A DNA stretch of 64,000 bases from a virus (IMGVR_UViG_3300024299_000010:1-64000), one strand, 5' to 3'. Counted from the stretch's first letter, positions 50,637-58,539 are shown. Notes: generated from the letters alone by a model not told the origin. Made by a program: numbers and translations.

Positions 50637-50745
50637 AACACTTATACCCCCCATTCGAATATCTTTGTCTAATTTCAATTTTAGGTAATGGTGTACAACT
50701 ACTACTGAGTAGTAGTATCAGCGGTGATGTTTTTAAACAGTTCTT
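50629..50745 (-). pseudogene. Truncated o-spanin copy
   Basis: In the +1 frame relative to the 3' end of the i-spanin gene, a lipoprotein-signal-like stretch LILLLSSSC is followed by TPLPKIEI and only 14 more residues before a stop inside the HEG 3' end. It matches the beginning of the intact o-spanin (LLLSLSSC, QPKI). It shows that the ancestral o-spanin was embedded in the i-spanin gene, as with lambda Rz/Rz1. Confidence 0.6.
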
Positions 50746-51082
50746 TGGTAGCAGAATTAATTCTATCCTCAAGTAAATTAGGTTTCTTAATGGCAATTTT
50801 AGTCAAATTATGGTTAGTGAGTTTGAGTCTAAGTGTATCTAACATTACCTCAGATTCCTGTAGTCGATCTTGTATTTCGGCAGAAGCCTCTTCTCTCAAT
50901 TCTATTGAACTATTAATTTCTGCTATAGTAGCTTCTTGGATTTCCACTGCAACACTTAGAGTGGCATTATCAGCGGTCAATAGTTCAATCGTTGCTTGGG
51001 TAGAGTCATAATAATATTTACAACCAAGACCCAAACCAAGGATAACCATAACTAAAGCAATTGCACCATATAGTCTTATCAT
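50702..51082 (-). CDS. Inner-membrane spanin (i-spanin)
   Basis: 126 residues. One N-terminal membrane segment (LYGAIALVMVILGLGLGC) and a long periplasmic coiled coil (ATIELLTADNATLSVAVEIQ, EEASAEIQDRLQESEVMLD). This is the architecture of phage Rz. Together with an o-spanin it spans the periplasm and finishes lysis. Its stop overlaps the remnant of a lipoprotein frame; the functional o-spanin is likely the gene at 49408. It overlaps the upstream gene by 4 nt. Confidence 0.7.
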   Translation of the reverse strand: MIRLYGAIALVMVILGLGLGCKYYYDSTQATIELLTADNATLSVAVEIQEATIAEINSSIELREEASAEIQDRLQESEVMLDTLRLKLTNHNLTKIAIKKPNLLEDRINSATKELFKNITADTTTQ

Positions 51083-51366
51083 AACCCGTTAGATGATCTT
51101 CGTCTAATTGCTCTTAGTGCACCTGTTTCTTCATTTCTTAGAATGATAGTATGACCTCTATTCTTAGCGGCGTACAATTTGATACTCATTTGATTATCAT
51201 CTTCTTCATCAAGGAACTTTGACCATCTTTCGAATTTCATTCTACCCGTTTCAAACTTACGAAACACATCAGCAGAAACATTAAACTCTTTATGTTTAGG
51301 TCTTCCATTAGGATTCATATCTACACCACCACCGGATACAGAATTTGAGGCAACTTCTTCTTTCAT
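51079..51366 (-). CDS. Conserved small virion-region protein
   Basis: 95 residues. NPNGRPKHKEFNVSADVFRK and KLYAAKNRGHTIILRNEETG, GALRAIRRRS are the recognisable parts; the second half is strongly basic. It overlaps the gene before and after by 4 nt (ATGA type). Function unknown. Confidence 0.65.
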   Translation of the reverse strand: MKEEVASNSVSGGGVDMNPNGRPKHKEFNVSADVFRKFETGRMKFERWSKFLDEEDDNQMSIKLYAAKNRGHTIILRNEETGALRAIRRRSSNGL

Positions 51367-51956
51367 TTGATTATTTCTCCAGAGTTGATAAAGATTTCTT
51401 GTTTAGTTTTTAGGTGATATACTTTATATATAGGTTCCCCAAGAGAATATCCAACAGGTTCTAGTGCTTCATTAACTTTAATGTTAGTACCCTTCGAGGC
51501 AATTACTTCACCAGTTTTAGGAGAAACCCCTTCAGTTTGCAAAGTATAGATTCCTGGTAGCAGTTGTTTGCTTTCATTAAGATACCAAGTGGAGGATTCT
51601 GTTAATTCCTTTTCATTAAAGGAAGCATCCATTTTCTTTAGAACTTTTAGGATTGCTTCTTCGGACATACCGGTTTCTTCTCTGATCAAGAAAATAGCAG
51701 TTGCCCATGATGCAATTTTAGTTCTACCGTATGGTAGTAATCCAATTAATCTTTTAATATTAAAGACTAGTCTATGGAATATTGTATATGAAGTTTTTTC
51801 TTCGGGGGTTTTTAAGGTAGATCCTTTTTTTAGTACTTTACCTTTTGCATCTATAACACCAAGTTCAAATGCTTCGGTTTTGTTCCAAGGTGTAACTAAT
51901 AGTTTTAAGAATCTAAAGGCATAAAATAAATCACCTGTTCTTGATATAATGCTCAT
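51363..51956 (-). CDS. Conserved marine phage protein, likely virion-associated
   Basis: 197 residues. DLFYAFRFLKLLVTPWNKTEAFELG in its first 35 residues, then KTPEEKTSYTIFHRLVFNIK and SWATAIFLIREETGM are conserved across marine phages of several types. No catalytic motif. First gene of an overlapping trio with the 95-residue gene and i-spanin. Role unknown; internal virion protein is plausible. Confidence 0.65.
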   Translation of the reverse strand: MSIISRTGDLFYAFRFLKLLVTPWNKTEAFELGVIDAKGKVLKKGSTLKTPEEKTSYTIFHRLVFNIKRLIGLLPYGRTKIASWATAIFLIREETGMSEEAILKVLKKMDASFNEKELTESSTWYLNESKQLLPGIYTLQTEGVSPKTGEVIASKGTNIKVNEALEPVGYSLGEPIYKVYHLKTKQEIFINSGEIIK

Positions 51957-51981
51957 AATAATTTACCTAATTGTTTTTTAA

Positions 51982-52050
51982 GGGTTGACATTTATTGAAA
52001 AGTGTAGTATAATAGATCTGTCACTAGGGAAAATTGGGATAGGGTTATTA
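51982..52050 (+). promoter_or_regulatory. Perfect sigma70 promoter within a 65-bp inverted-repeat element (right copy)
   Basis: TTGACA (51985-51990), 17 bp, TATAAT (52008-52013) on the plus strand. It points right, into a 140-bp gap without a plus-strand ORF and then antisense to the minus-strand gene at 52196. It matches the element at 29051-29115 in opposite orientation over about 58 of 64 bases. Confidence 0.8.
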
Positions 52051-52197
52051 ATCAACATGTTATATATTATAATCGTTTAAACTGCATTATAACTAGAACT
52101 AATAGGTATCAATGTACTAATAACGATATTAAGTGAAAATAGCACTATTATTCATGTTAGTAATCAGTATGTTATAAAGGTTAAAATCGTTTAAATC
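52043..52197. repeat. Imperfect direct repeats in a gene-free gap
   Basis: The segment TTATTAATCAACATGTTAT...ATCGTTTAAA at about 52043-52083 recurs as GTTAGTAATCAGTATGTTAT...ATCGTTTAAA at 52153-52193. The gap (51957-52195) has no ORF on either strand, and a strong rightward promoter precedes it. A small RNA or regulatory site is possible. Confidence 0.55.
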
Positions 52198-52564
52198 ATA
52201 TCTTTCTAAGTCTTTCAACTAGTGTTATATCCAGAGGTACTTCAACTTTATCCTTTTCATTTATATAGTTCAAGTAAACAAGAAGAGTCTTTATCACTGA
52301 CCAATGTTGTTCTTTAATTCTATACCATATCATTTTACTTGCTGCATCTATACCGAATACATTGAATAAGACAATGGTATGATTTAGTAACAATCTTTCT
52401 TGCAGGTCATCATTAACAGCATATCTAGTTAATAATTTATTAATATGTTTGAAGCGATTAAGGTCATCATAAAATTCATTAAGATCTATACATTTAGTAG
52501 AGTTATAATTCCTAGATGCATATAATAGAAAGTTCTCCTCATTCAACACTTCAAACATCTTCAT
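52196..52564 (-). CDS. Conserved T4-like hypothetical protein
   Basis: 122 residues, helical. LNEFYDDLNRFKHINKLLTRY, ERLLLNHTIVLFNVFGID and WSVIKTLLVYLNYI are conserved in marine T4-like phages. No known enzymatic motif. It follows the 99-residue gene by 7 nt. Confidence 0.7.
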   Translation of the reverse strand: MKMFEVLNEENFLLYASRNYNSTKCIDLNEFYDDLNRFKHINKLLTRYAVNDDLQERLLLNHTIVLFNVFGIDAASKMIWYRIKEQHWSVIKTLLVYLNYINEKDKVEVPLDITLVERLRKI

Positions 52565-52571
52565 AATAATA

Positions 52572-52871
52572 TTACACCAAAGTTTCTAGGATATAAATGA
52601 TATCTGCTTTTGTATCTTTTGGATTAACTTCTAAACCATGACGTTCAGCAATGCTAATCAATTCTGCTTTAGTCTTAGACTTTAAATAAATCTCTTCTAC
52701 AGGTTCTTTAACAACCACTACAGGTTCTTCAACAACAACAGTATCAACTTCATTCCACTCATTGATTTGCTCTTGAGTTAATCTGATGGACTTTAATAAT
52801 TCACCAGCTTTTGTTTCATATCCTCTGTGGGTTGCTACTGAACCCTTTAACCAACTTGGTACTTTTTTCAT
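52572..52871 (-). CDS. Small protein with C-terminal SAP/HeH-like domain
   Basis: 99 residues. A variable N-terminus and valine/glutamate-rich linker (VVVEEPVVVVKEPVEE), then SKTKAELISIAERHGLEVNP, KDTKADIIYIL, the helix-extension-helix pattern of SAP/HeH domains. Such domains bind DNA or RNA. Virion or DNA packaging link is possible from the position among structural genes. Confidence 0.6.
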   Translation of the reverse strand: MKKVPSWLKGSVATHRGYETKAGELLKSIRLTQEQINEWNEVDTVVVEEPVVVVKEPVEEIYLKSKTKAELISIAERHGLEVNPKDTKADIIYILETLV

Positions 52872-52892
52872 TTTTATATTCCTTATTTATTT

Positions 52893-53747
52893 TTAATTGT
52901 CTACTAATAAGATATCAAATACCGCAGTATATCTACCATTATTAGCTCTTGATATTGCTCTAATATCTATATCAGATTTTTCTGTGATTGGTGTAGGTAT
53001 ATGGAAATCGTACATATAATGTCCACCTTCACCACTTATCTCAAATGCATGTTTAATCAAAAAAACTTCATCCCCAAAGTCACGAACCATAACTTGACCT
53101 GAACCATCCCCATTAGTCTGAGTTGACATACAAACATTAATTAAGTAACCAGTCTTTCCTGCTGGTATGGTAAACACCGACATTAAAGTCTGACCTTTTA
53201 GTGCAGTTATCCTAGCAACTGTTACACCACCTTTAACCGCATTTATATGACCTAGATTTGCATTACCATCAGTAAGTAAATACATTCTATTAATTCTTGA
53301 AAACACTTGAGCAGAAGCATTACTAACATCAGTTAAGGTGATATCAACTGATACGAAGTTAAAACTAGCATCTAATCCCTCGACTCTAACTATATGATTA
53401 ATATCAGCAGCATTTGCTCTATCAAGAGTAATAGTTCCTGGTGTAGTCCAAGAATCCCAAGGATATAGAGTATCATTGATATCCCAAACAGTTCCAGTAG
53501 TATTGATAGACATTAAAGGAACAGCACCAAACTTATGGTTTCCTGAATACCCAGGAATTAATCCTTGAGCAACATTAAGATAGAATGGTTTATTAGAACC
53601 ATAAGATGCTGCTTGTGACATTGTAACCGGAAGTGGATTAATATCAGACACAACATTTCCGTCTTTAGTTCCTAGTAATCCTACCTCGAAAATATCATCA
53701 TTTTCATTTGGGTAAAACGAAGTCCTATTCTTTGAATATTGTGCCAT
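52893..53747 (-). CDS. Virion structural protein
   Basis: 284 residues, beta-rich, no catalytic motif. YSKNRTSFYPNENDDIFEVG, RINRMYLLTDGNANLGHIN and TLMSVFTIPAGKTGYLINVC are phrases typical of a conserved decoration or fibre-like structural protein of marine phages. NPLPVTMSQAASYGSNKPF at about residue 40 resembles a fibre joint. Neighbour genes are structural or internal. Confidence 0.6.
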   Translation of the reverse strand: MAQYSKNRTSFYPNENDDIFEVGLLGTKDGNVVSDINPLPVTMSQAASYGSNKPFYLNVAQGLIPGYSGNHKFGAVPLMSINTTGTVWDINDTLYPWDSWTTPGTITLDRANAADINHIVRVEGLDASFNFVSVDITLTDVSNASAQVFSRINRMYLLTDGNANLGHINAVKGGVTVARITALKGQTLMSVFTIPAGKTGYLINVCMSTQTNGDGSGQVMVRDFGDEVFLIKHAFEISGEGGHYMYDFHIPTPITEKSDIDIRAISRANNGRYTAVFDILLVDN

Positions 53748-53773
53748 TTTTTATTACCTTTTAGTTCTTTAAA

Positions 53774-54703
53774 TTATTTAACTATGATGTTATTCTTCTT
53801 ACGCCAGAACAGTACAATTGATGCATCATTTACTTCATCAGCATACTTACCAGCTTTCTTACCTTCTGGATTTGCTTTCATTGCGGCAGAGGCATCTTTC
53901 TGAATATACTTTAGAGAAGCATCAGGAAGATCCCAGAACTTTACATTTTCAATAGAAGAACCACCTTTAGGTTTACCATCACCTTGTTTCCAATTTGTTG
54001 CTTCTTCTAGTTCTTCTGAAATAAACTCTACAGGAGCCAGAACAGTTCCACCTGTTTTAGGACTAAGAACCATCATAGTTTCCTTACCCTTAGTACCACC
54101 CTTATAATCTTTATGAACCTTTGCAAAGTTTTTCTTAGTGATCTTTACGGTTCCGCTACCATCATAAGTATAGTTCTTTGCTTCTTCTAAATTAGATTCT
54201 TTTTTTTTCAGATCGTAATTCTCCTTGGCGTTTTTCAGATTTTGTCGTCCTCTTAATTTATCTTGAGCCTTTGTTGCACCATCAGTTCTCTTATTAAGTT
54301 TCTTTCCAACTTTATCTCGCTCGTCTGAACCTTCAGGTGATTTGTGGTAATCCTTCAATCCCTTATCCCTTGCACTCTTAGACTTACCGATATAAGAACT
54401 TAAAGTCTTTTTACTTAATTCATCTAACTGTTCAAAATCTTCAGACATCATAAACTCTTCCCAATCACCGACCGAATAATCTTCTAGGTTAAGTTCTTCA
54501 TTCTCTTCGTCCTCTGATGTATAATTCTTATCAACATAATCATAGAATTTCTTTTTCTCTGCATCAGTTTTAAGATCCGCAGGAGATGAAATCTTAAACT
54601 TCTTTAAAGCACCATTGAAGAATTTTTCATATTCTGCTTTAGTACCTTCTAGCATTTCTTTATATGTATCTGCTAGTGGATTTGGGACGTTATTATTAAA
54701 CAT
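53774..54703 (-). CDS. Probable internal virion protein with LDELSKKT motif
   Basis: 309 residues, very charged. FEQLDELSKKTLSSYIGKS and KDYHKSPEGSDERDKVG match a motif shared by many large-phage virion proteins. Candidate prohead-protease sites (L/I-x-E before a small residue) include NLEE-A and ELEE-A. The C-terminal 60 residues are lysine-rich. An internal or scaffold-associated role is inferred. Confidence 0.6.
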   Translation of the reverse strand: MFNNNVPNPLADTYKEMLEGTKAEYEKFFNGALKKFKISSPADLKTDAEKKKFYDYVDKNYTSEDEENEELNLEDYSVGDWEEFMMSEDFEQLDELSKKTLSSYIGKSKSARDKGLKDYHKSPEGSDERDKVGKKLNKRTDGATKAQDKLRGRQNLKNAKENYDLKKKESNLEEAKNYTYDGSGTVKITKKNFAKVHKDYKGGTKGKETMMVLSPKTGGTVLAPVEFISEELEEATNWKQGDGKPKGGSSIENVKFWDLPDASLKYIQKDASAAMKANPEGKKAGKYADEVNDASIVLFWRKKNNIIVK

Positions 54704-54737
54704 TTGTTTTCCTTTTTTTAATTTTAAATGTGGGTTT

Positions 54738-55028
54738 CTATAAACCTTTTTTAATGTATGTTAAGAGTCCAGCAGCCATTGCTGTTGCACCTAGCCACAT
54801 TACCTTATGAACCGAATTAACTGTTCGTTGATTTAAATCAACGATAGACTCTAATTCGTCTACACGTGCATCAAGATCATCCAAAGTTTTTGAGACTTCA
54901 GTTTTGTTGTACTCTAAAGTAATTAATCGTTCTTCTGCTCTTGCAAGTAATACCACAACATCAGACAATTTATCAATCTTTCCTTCAATGCGATCTAATC
55001 TTCTCTCATTGCTTGACATGGATTCCAT
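54738..55028 (-). CDS. Tail-anchored coiled-coil membrane protein (XhlA-like)
   Basis: 96 residues. Long coiled coil (RRLDRIEGKIDKLSDVVVLL, KTLDDLDARVDELESIVDL) and one C-terminal membrane segment (VMWLGATAMAAGLLTYI) followed by KKGL. This is the XhlA layout, a family often associated with phage lysis. It may help holin action or anchor to the membrane. Other small membrane proteins at 57772, 60055 and 60630 are rival holin candidates. Confidence 0.55.
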   Translation of the reverse strand: MESMSSNERRLDRIEGKIDKLSDVVVLLARAEERLITLEYNKTEVSKTLDDLDARVDELESIVDLNQRTVNSVHKVMWLGATAMAAGLLTYIKKGL

Positions 55029-55041
55029 AAAATGATTCCCT

Positions 55042-55419
55042 TTATTTTAGTTTTTTCTTTGCGGCAAGGAATGCGGCAATTGCCATATTGCGTATTTCTT
55101 CATCATCTTTTTCATCAAACTGAGGTGCATCAGAACCTTGAAATGCTTTAATCCATACATCCAAACCATCAGAAACTTTTAATTCTTCTTTTTGTGCATC
55201 ATCATCAACTTCTTCATTGTTCTTAAATTGTTTCTTTGTTGCTTTAACGATACCAGAAAATCTTTTATTGCCCTGTTTAAAGTCTCCTTTTTTATCAGCG
55301 GCAGAAGCATCTGCTCCTGCTTTAGTCTTATATCGACCAAGCAATTCGGTTGAGAGTTCATCTACCTTTTGAACTCTCTCTGATAATATTTTTTTCAACA
55401 TCTCAAATTGCGGTTTCAT
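55042..55419 (-). CDS. Small basic virion-type protein
   Basis: 125 residues. KVDELSTELLGRYKTKAGAD, KQGNKRFSGIVKATKKQFKN is a conserved block of internal proteins of T4-like and related phages; it shares the VDELS phrase with the 309-residue protein. The C-terminal ends AFLAAKKKLK. Late, virion-associated function is inferred. Confidence 0.55.
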   Translation of the reverse strand: MKPQFEMLKKILSERVQKVDELSTELLGRYKTKAGADASAADKKGDFKQGNKRFSGIVKATKKQFKNNEEVDDDAQKEELKVSDGLDVWIKAFQGSDAPQFDEKDDEEIRNMAIAAFLAAKKKLK

Positions 55420-55440
55420 TAGTTTGCCACTCTCTTATAT

Positions 55441-55638
55441 TTAGTTATCTTTAGATTTATATTGTGTTTCTTTTTCTTTTATGAACTCATTCATACTTTG
55501 CATACCAGCCCTTGCATCTTTTATATATGCTGCATAATCTATATGATCCATTAGCATGACATCGATATCAGGGTGTATCTCGTTTTCACTATCATTCATA
55601 TTATTATCCATTGTATTATTGAAAAGAATATTGGTCAT
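55441..55638 (-). CDS. Hypothetical small acidic protein
   Basis: 65 residues. NDSENEIHPDIDVMLMDHID and MQSMNEFIKEKETQYKS are all that can be noted. It overlaps the P-loop gene by 23 nt; an internal ATG at 55611 is an alternative start. No family recognised. Confidence 0.45.
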   Translation of the reverse strand: MTNILFNNTMDNNMNDSENEIHPDIDVMLMDHIDYAAYIKDARAGMQSMNEFIKEKETQYKSKDN

Positions 55639-56596
55639 CTGTCATTGTAGAAAGACCTTGTTTAAGGTCCGTTTCAGGGATATTATCGAGTATCCATCTA
55701 CGCAATTGTTCTAAGACTTCTTCATCAGATTTGATTGATTTGCCGCGTTCTTTCATAGTTAAGTATTTGAAGTCACGTATCATTCCAATCTTTTTACCTT
55801 TTTTATCTAAGGGTCGATTCTCAAGTCCTTTAGCAGTAACTTTCTGACCACCTTTAGCAACATCGCCTTCTGCCCAAGTGATGGTATTGACACGATTATT
55901 TAACACAACATGGATAGCACCATTGATTGCTAGTTTCTTACCTTTTTTTGCAATAAGGTTGAACATAGTAGATGCAGCACCTTCATGAGTATTCAATAAG
56001 ATATCACTTGGTACAACTCTGTCTCTTTCTGCATTATTTTTGATAGCAACTTCATAGTTTGTAAGAATCCAAATCATATGAATATTAGCAGGATTGTATC
56101 CAGCAGACAATAAATCAGGCATCATCTTAGCGACAGAGTTAATATCCTTTGCTGTGATATCAAACATGATATTTGGTAAAGTTGCTGGGTTTTTCATAGT
56201 AGATAATAAACCACGCATAGTATTATCTTTGATATTCAGTCCATCAATAAAGGTGTGTAATTTAAATACATCGGCAGATTTTTTTAAATTCAATCCTTTG
56301 ATTTCTTTATATTTGTCTGGATCAATCTTAGAACCAGCAGCAAGTCTCTTTGCATATTTTTCGGGATTAGATTTTAAATCCGCAATTTTCATAAACGAGG
56401 TTTTCCATTCATCCACATCACGGATCTTGAATAGTTCTGATTGCATGAAATTTGTTGCGGCAAACCCTTTACCTGAACCTGCACCACCCGCCAAGAAAAC
56501 AATTTGACCATATCGTTTACCATTGGATAGCATGATTAGTTTTTCGTTGAGTTCTTGTGGTTCTAAACTCTCTCTTAGTTGGTGGAATGTTTTCAT
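55616..56596 (-). CDS. P-loop kinase-like protein with capsid-targeting-type start
   Basis: 326 residues. The start MKTFHQLRESLEPQELNE resembles a capsid-targeting peptide. Then GQIVFLAGGAGSGKGFAATN holds a Walker A motif (GGAGSGKG), and KIRDVDEWK follows, as in zeta-toxin-like kinases of phages. NIHMIWILTNYEVAIKNN and RDRVVPSDILLNTHEGA fit the nucleotide/substrate region. The target is unknown. It overlaps the nucleotidyltransferase-like gene upstream by 4 nt. Confidence 0.65.
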   Translation of the reverse strand: MKTFHQLRESLEPQELNEKLIMLSNGKRYGQIVFLAGGAGSGKGFAATNFMQSELFKIRDVDEWKTSFMKIADLKSNPEKYAKRLAAGSKIDPDKYKEIKGLNLKKSADVFKLHTFIDGLNIKDNTMRGLLSTMKNPATLPNIMFDITAKDINSVAKMMPDLLSAGYNPANIHMIWILTNYEVAIKNNAERDRVVPSDILLNTHEGAASTMFNLIAKKGKKLAINGAIHVVLNNRVNTITWAEGDVAKGGQKVTAKGLENRPLDKKGKKIGMIRDFKYLTMKERGKSIKSDEEVLEQLRRWILDNIPETDLKQGLSTMTDDQYSFQ

Positions 56597-57234
56597 TTAG
56601 TTTCCTTTGTTTTATTGATATCTGATATCCATTTACGGAGTTTATTACCATCTTTAGTTTCTACTATAACATAGTTAGAACCTAACATAGTGATTTTAGC
56701 AGTTTCTTTGTTTTCTTTTATTATAACATTATCATTCAAACTATACAATAAACCTTTCACATAATTTTCACGTTCCTCTGATACCATATCTAATTTAATA
56801 TGTTTTCTTACAACATCATCAGGATCAGGCAAACCAGACGGTACTATATTTATATCAGTAAAGTTATATTTATTTATAATCAAATCAATTTCTGGAATTT
56901 TATCGGAGTCGATAACTAAGGTTACTTTGAAATAACCTTGATCTTTTAATTTAGAGAGGATATCAGATACAGAATGTATATCAGGATCATTCATTATGGC
57001 ACGTCCATACTTTGGAAACATCTTACGCATCAATTTAATCTTTGTGGTGATATCCAATTTAGGAGTTTCTTTTTGAGGTGATAAGACGAATATCTTGTAG
57101 TTGTTGCCAGTAGCAATAGAAGAAACCTTATCGATCAACTTCTCGTGTGCTACAGTAGTCGAATTGAACCTAGCAAAGGAAACTACAATTTCTTTAGTTT
57201 CTTCAACCAACAGATATTCAGAAAAACTTTTAAT
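56593..57234 (-). CDS. Nucleotidyltransferase-like protein, apparent AUU start
   Basis: 213 residues when started at ATT (57234). Evidence for that start: GAGGA stands 8 nt upstream, and the peptide from it reads (M)KSFSEYLLVEE, the same pattern as its neighbours. No ATG or GTG occurs nearby; a TTG at 57210 would cut off this peptide. The domain starts VVSFARFNSTTVAHEKLIDK, matching phage proteins with the nucleotidyltransferase pattern GRFNPPTxGHEKLI; the usual (T/H)xGH is TVAH here, so activity is uncertain. Confidence 0.65.
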   Translation of the reverse strand: MKSFSEYLLVEETKEIVVSFARFNSTTVAHEKLIDKVSSIATGNNYKIFVLSPQKETPKLDITTKIKLMRKMFPKYGRAIMNDPDIHSVSDILSKLKDQGYFKVTLVIDSDKIPEIDLIINKYNFTDINIVPSGLPDPDDVVRKHIKLDMVSEERENYVKGLLYSLNDNVIIKENKETAKITMLGSNYVIVETKDGNKLRKWISDINKTKETK

Positions 57235-57238
57235 CTGA

Positions 57239-57685
57239 CTATTCCTCAGTTGGTGCTGATTTTTTAAACTTTTCTTTATCTTTCGCTTTAGCGGCGGGAA
57301 GAAGTTTCTTTGCTAGTTTCTTTATAGCGGCAGACTTTTTTGCCATACGCTTTTCTAGTTGTCCTCTTTCAGCAAACGATAAATCTGCTTTAGATTTTCC
57401 ACCAGTAAGTTTTTTCTCAAGAGCACCCCGTGCTTGTTTCTCTGCACGTTTCTTTAGATGTTCTGGGTCTGCATGTTTCTTTGCTGCCTTTTTACGACCC
57501 ATCATTATTTTTGCTTTGTTTTTTTTGAATGACTTTTTCATTTTTAAACGTTGCGATAAACTCATTGCTTCATCAACTTCTTCTTCTTCGGTTGATTCTA
57601 ATTTACGTTTTTTCGATTGTAAGGCAAGGAGTTCTTCATCTGTTCCTGTATAATCTACAGTTAGAAAATCTTTAAATGAATACAT
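57239..57685 (-). CDS. Basic internal virion-type protein
   Basis: 148 residues, about one third lysine and arginine. Starts MYSFKDFLTVDYTG (capsid-targeting type); residues of about 37-41 EVDE-A are a plausible prohead protease site. The remaining segment (SLSQRLKMKKSFKKNKAKI, ADPEHLKKRAEKQARGALEK, LSFAERGQLEKRMAKK) is strongly conserved in T4-like marine phages. A DNA-condensing internal head protein fits well. Two late boxes lie upstream. Confidence 0.7.
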   Translation of the reverse strand: MYSFKDFLTVDYTGTDEELLALQSKKRKLESTEEEEVDEAMSLSQRLKMKKSFKKNKAKIMMGRKKAAKKHADPEHLKKRAEKQARGALEKKLTGGKSKADLSFAERGQLEKRMAKKSAAIKKLAKKLLPAAKAKDKEKFKKSAPTEE

Positions 57686-57720
57686 ATTTTTGTCCTATTA
57701 TTTACTAAAGGTTCAATATT

Positions 57721-57756
57721 TATTTATAATATTATGAATTTACAATAGTATTTATA
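57721..57756 (-). promoter_or_regulatory. Two T4-type late promoter boxes
   Basis: TATAAATA on the minus strand at 57721-57728 and again at 57749-57756, 36 and 64 bp upstream of the basic protein gene. Confidence 0.65.
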
Positions 57757-57771
57757 ATAAAAAATATGTTG

Positions 57772-58128
57772 TCATTTAATGATATAATCCTCGATAAAGG
57801 AAAATCCATCTTCCTCTGAAACAGAGATATAAGAAGTGTCTAATATGAGATGAAGATTTTGAAGTAATTCTATAGGATTTGTTGCTTGAGTTAGAAAAAG
57901 ATTATTGTCTACTCGGTATGCATAGAGAATGGAGTCCATCTCTTGTATTCTAATTGGGATTGGATGAATATGAGTGATTGGTTTTCTTTTGATGAATATA
58001 TTATCTATTTTATCTTCAAAAGTTTTAAGTTTATCATATAATTTACGTAAACATTTTATTCTGATAATACCTGCTTGATCTAATAGAAGTAATGTAAGCA
58101 AACAACAAAAAACCAATATCATATTCAT
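57772..58128 (-). CDS. Small membrane-anchored protein
   Basis: 118 residues. N-terminal membrane segment or signal anchor (MNMILVFCCLLTLLLLDQAG), then a basic helix (CLRKLYDKLKTFEDKIDNIF) and a beta-containing C-terminus (DSILYAYRVDNNLFL, GFSFIEDYIIK). It could be a membrane effector or a lysis accessory. No family recognised. Confidence 0.6.
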   Translation of the reverse strand: MNMILVFCCLLTLLLLDQAGIIRIKCLRKLYDKLKTFEDKIDNIFIKRKPITHIHPIPIRIQEMDSILYAYRVDNNLFLTQATNPIELLQNLHLILDTSYISVSEEDGFSFIEDYIIK

Positions 58129-58143
58129 ATTCCTAATCCTTTT

Positions 58144-58311
58144 TTATTTCTTTTCCTTTGCCAATTTATTTTCTAACAAAGTAATTCTTGTACGAATCTT
58201 GGATTTATCTTTTTTACGTCCAGAGGTTTCCTCAAGTTTTTTTAATCCTGCAAGAGATAATGTGCCAAGTCTAATTTTATCATTCTTAGTCTTTAGTGAA
58301 CTTTTCTTCAT
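58144..58311 (-). CDS. Small basic protein
   Basis: 55 residues, begins MKKSSLKTKNDKIRLGTLSL and contains KIRTRITLLENKLAKEK. Rich in Lys. A late box at 58314-58321 lies immediately upstream of the ATG, too near for a usual leader. No family recognised. Confidence 0.55.
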   Translation of the reverse strand: MKKSSLKTKNDKIRLGTLSLAGLKKLEETSGRKKDKSKIRTRITLLENKLAKEKK

Positions 58312-58313
58312 AT

Positions 58314-58321
58314 TATTTATA
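58314..58321 (-). promoter_or_regulatory. T4-type late promoter box next to a start codon
   Basis: TATAAATA on the minus strand, 3 bp before the ATG at 58311. A transcript from it would begin at or inside that start, so it may serve the 118-residue gene downstream or be leaderless. Confidence 0.35.
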
Positions 58322-58511
58322 TATCCAAATGTTTAGTTGGTTCGAGAGCATATTCTAGAATACCTCCCATAAATTGATCAGAGTGATTCCAAGTCAATAA
58401 TCCTGCTTGAATAGGATGATGTATATGACTCAATGGTGTTTCTGATGATGTTGTACGATATACAACAATGGTTTCTGGTGCAACTGGACAAGTTGTTCCG
58501 GTGTGTTTCAC
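58317..58511 (-). CDS. Hypothetical small protein
   Basis: 64 residues starting with GTG. KHTGTTCPVAPETIVVYRTT, SHIHHPIQAGLLTWNHSD. A possible histidine-rich metal-binding stretch (SHIHH). No ribosome site is clear. Low-confidence gene; no family recognised. Confidence 0.4.
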   Translation of the reverse strand: MKHTGTTCPVAPETIVVYRTTSSETPLSHIHHPIQAGLLTWNHSDQFMGGILEYALEPTKHLDI

Positions 58512-58539
58512 AAATTTATAATTTATAATTTTTTACCTT

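Noticed and set aside
56847-56878. Two TATAAATA octamers on the minus strand inside the nucleotidyltransferase-like gene
   Set aside because: They lie deep in coding sequence 250 bp from the next start and in a run of T/A codons; no support for use as promoters.
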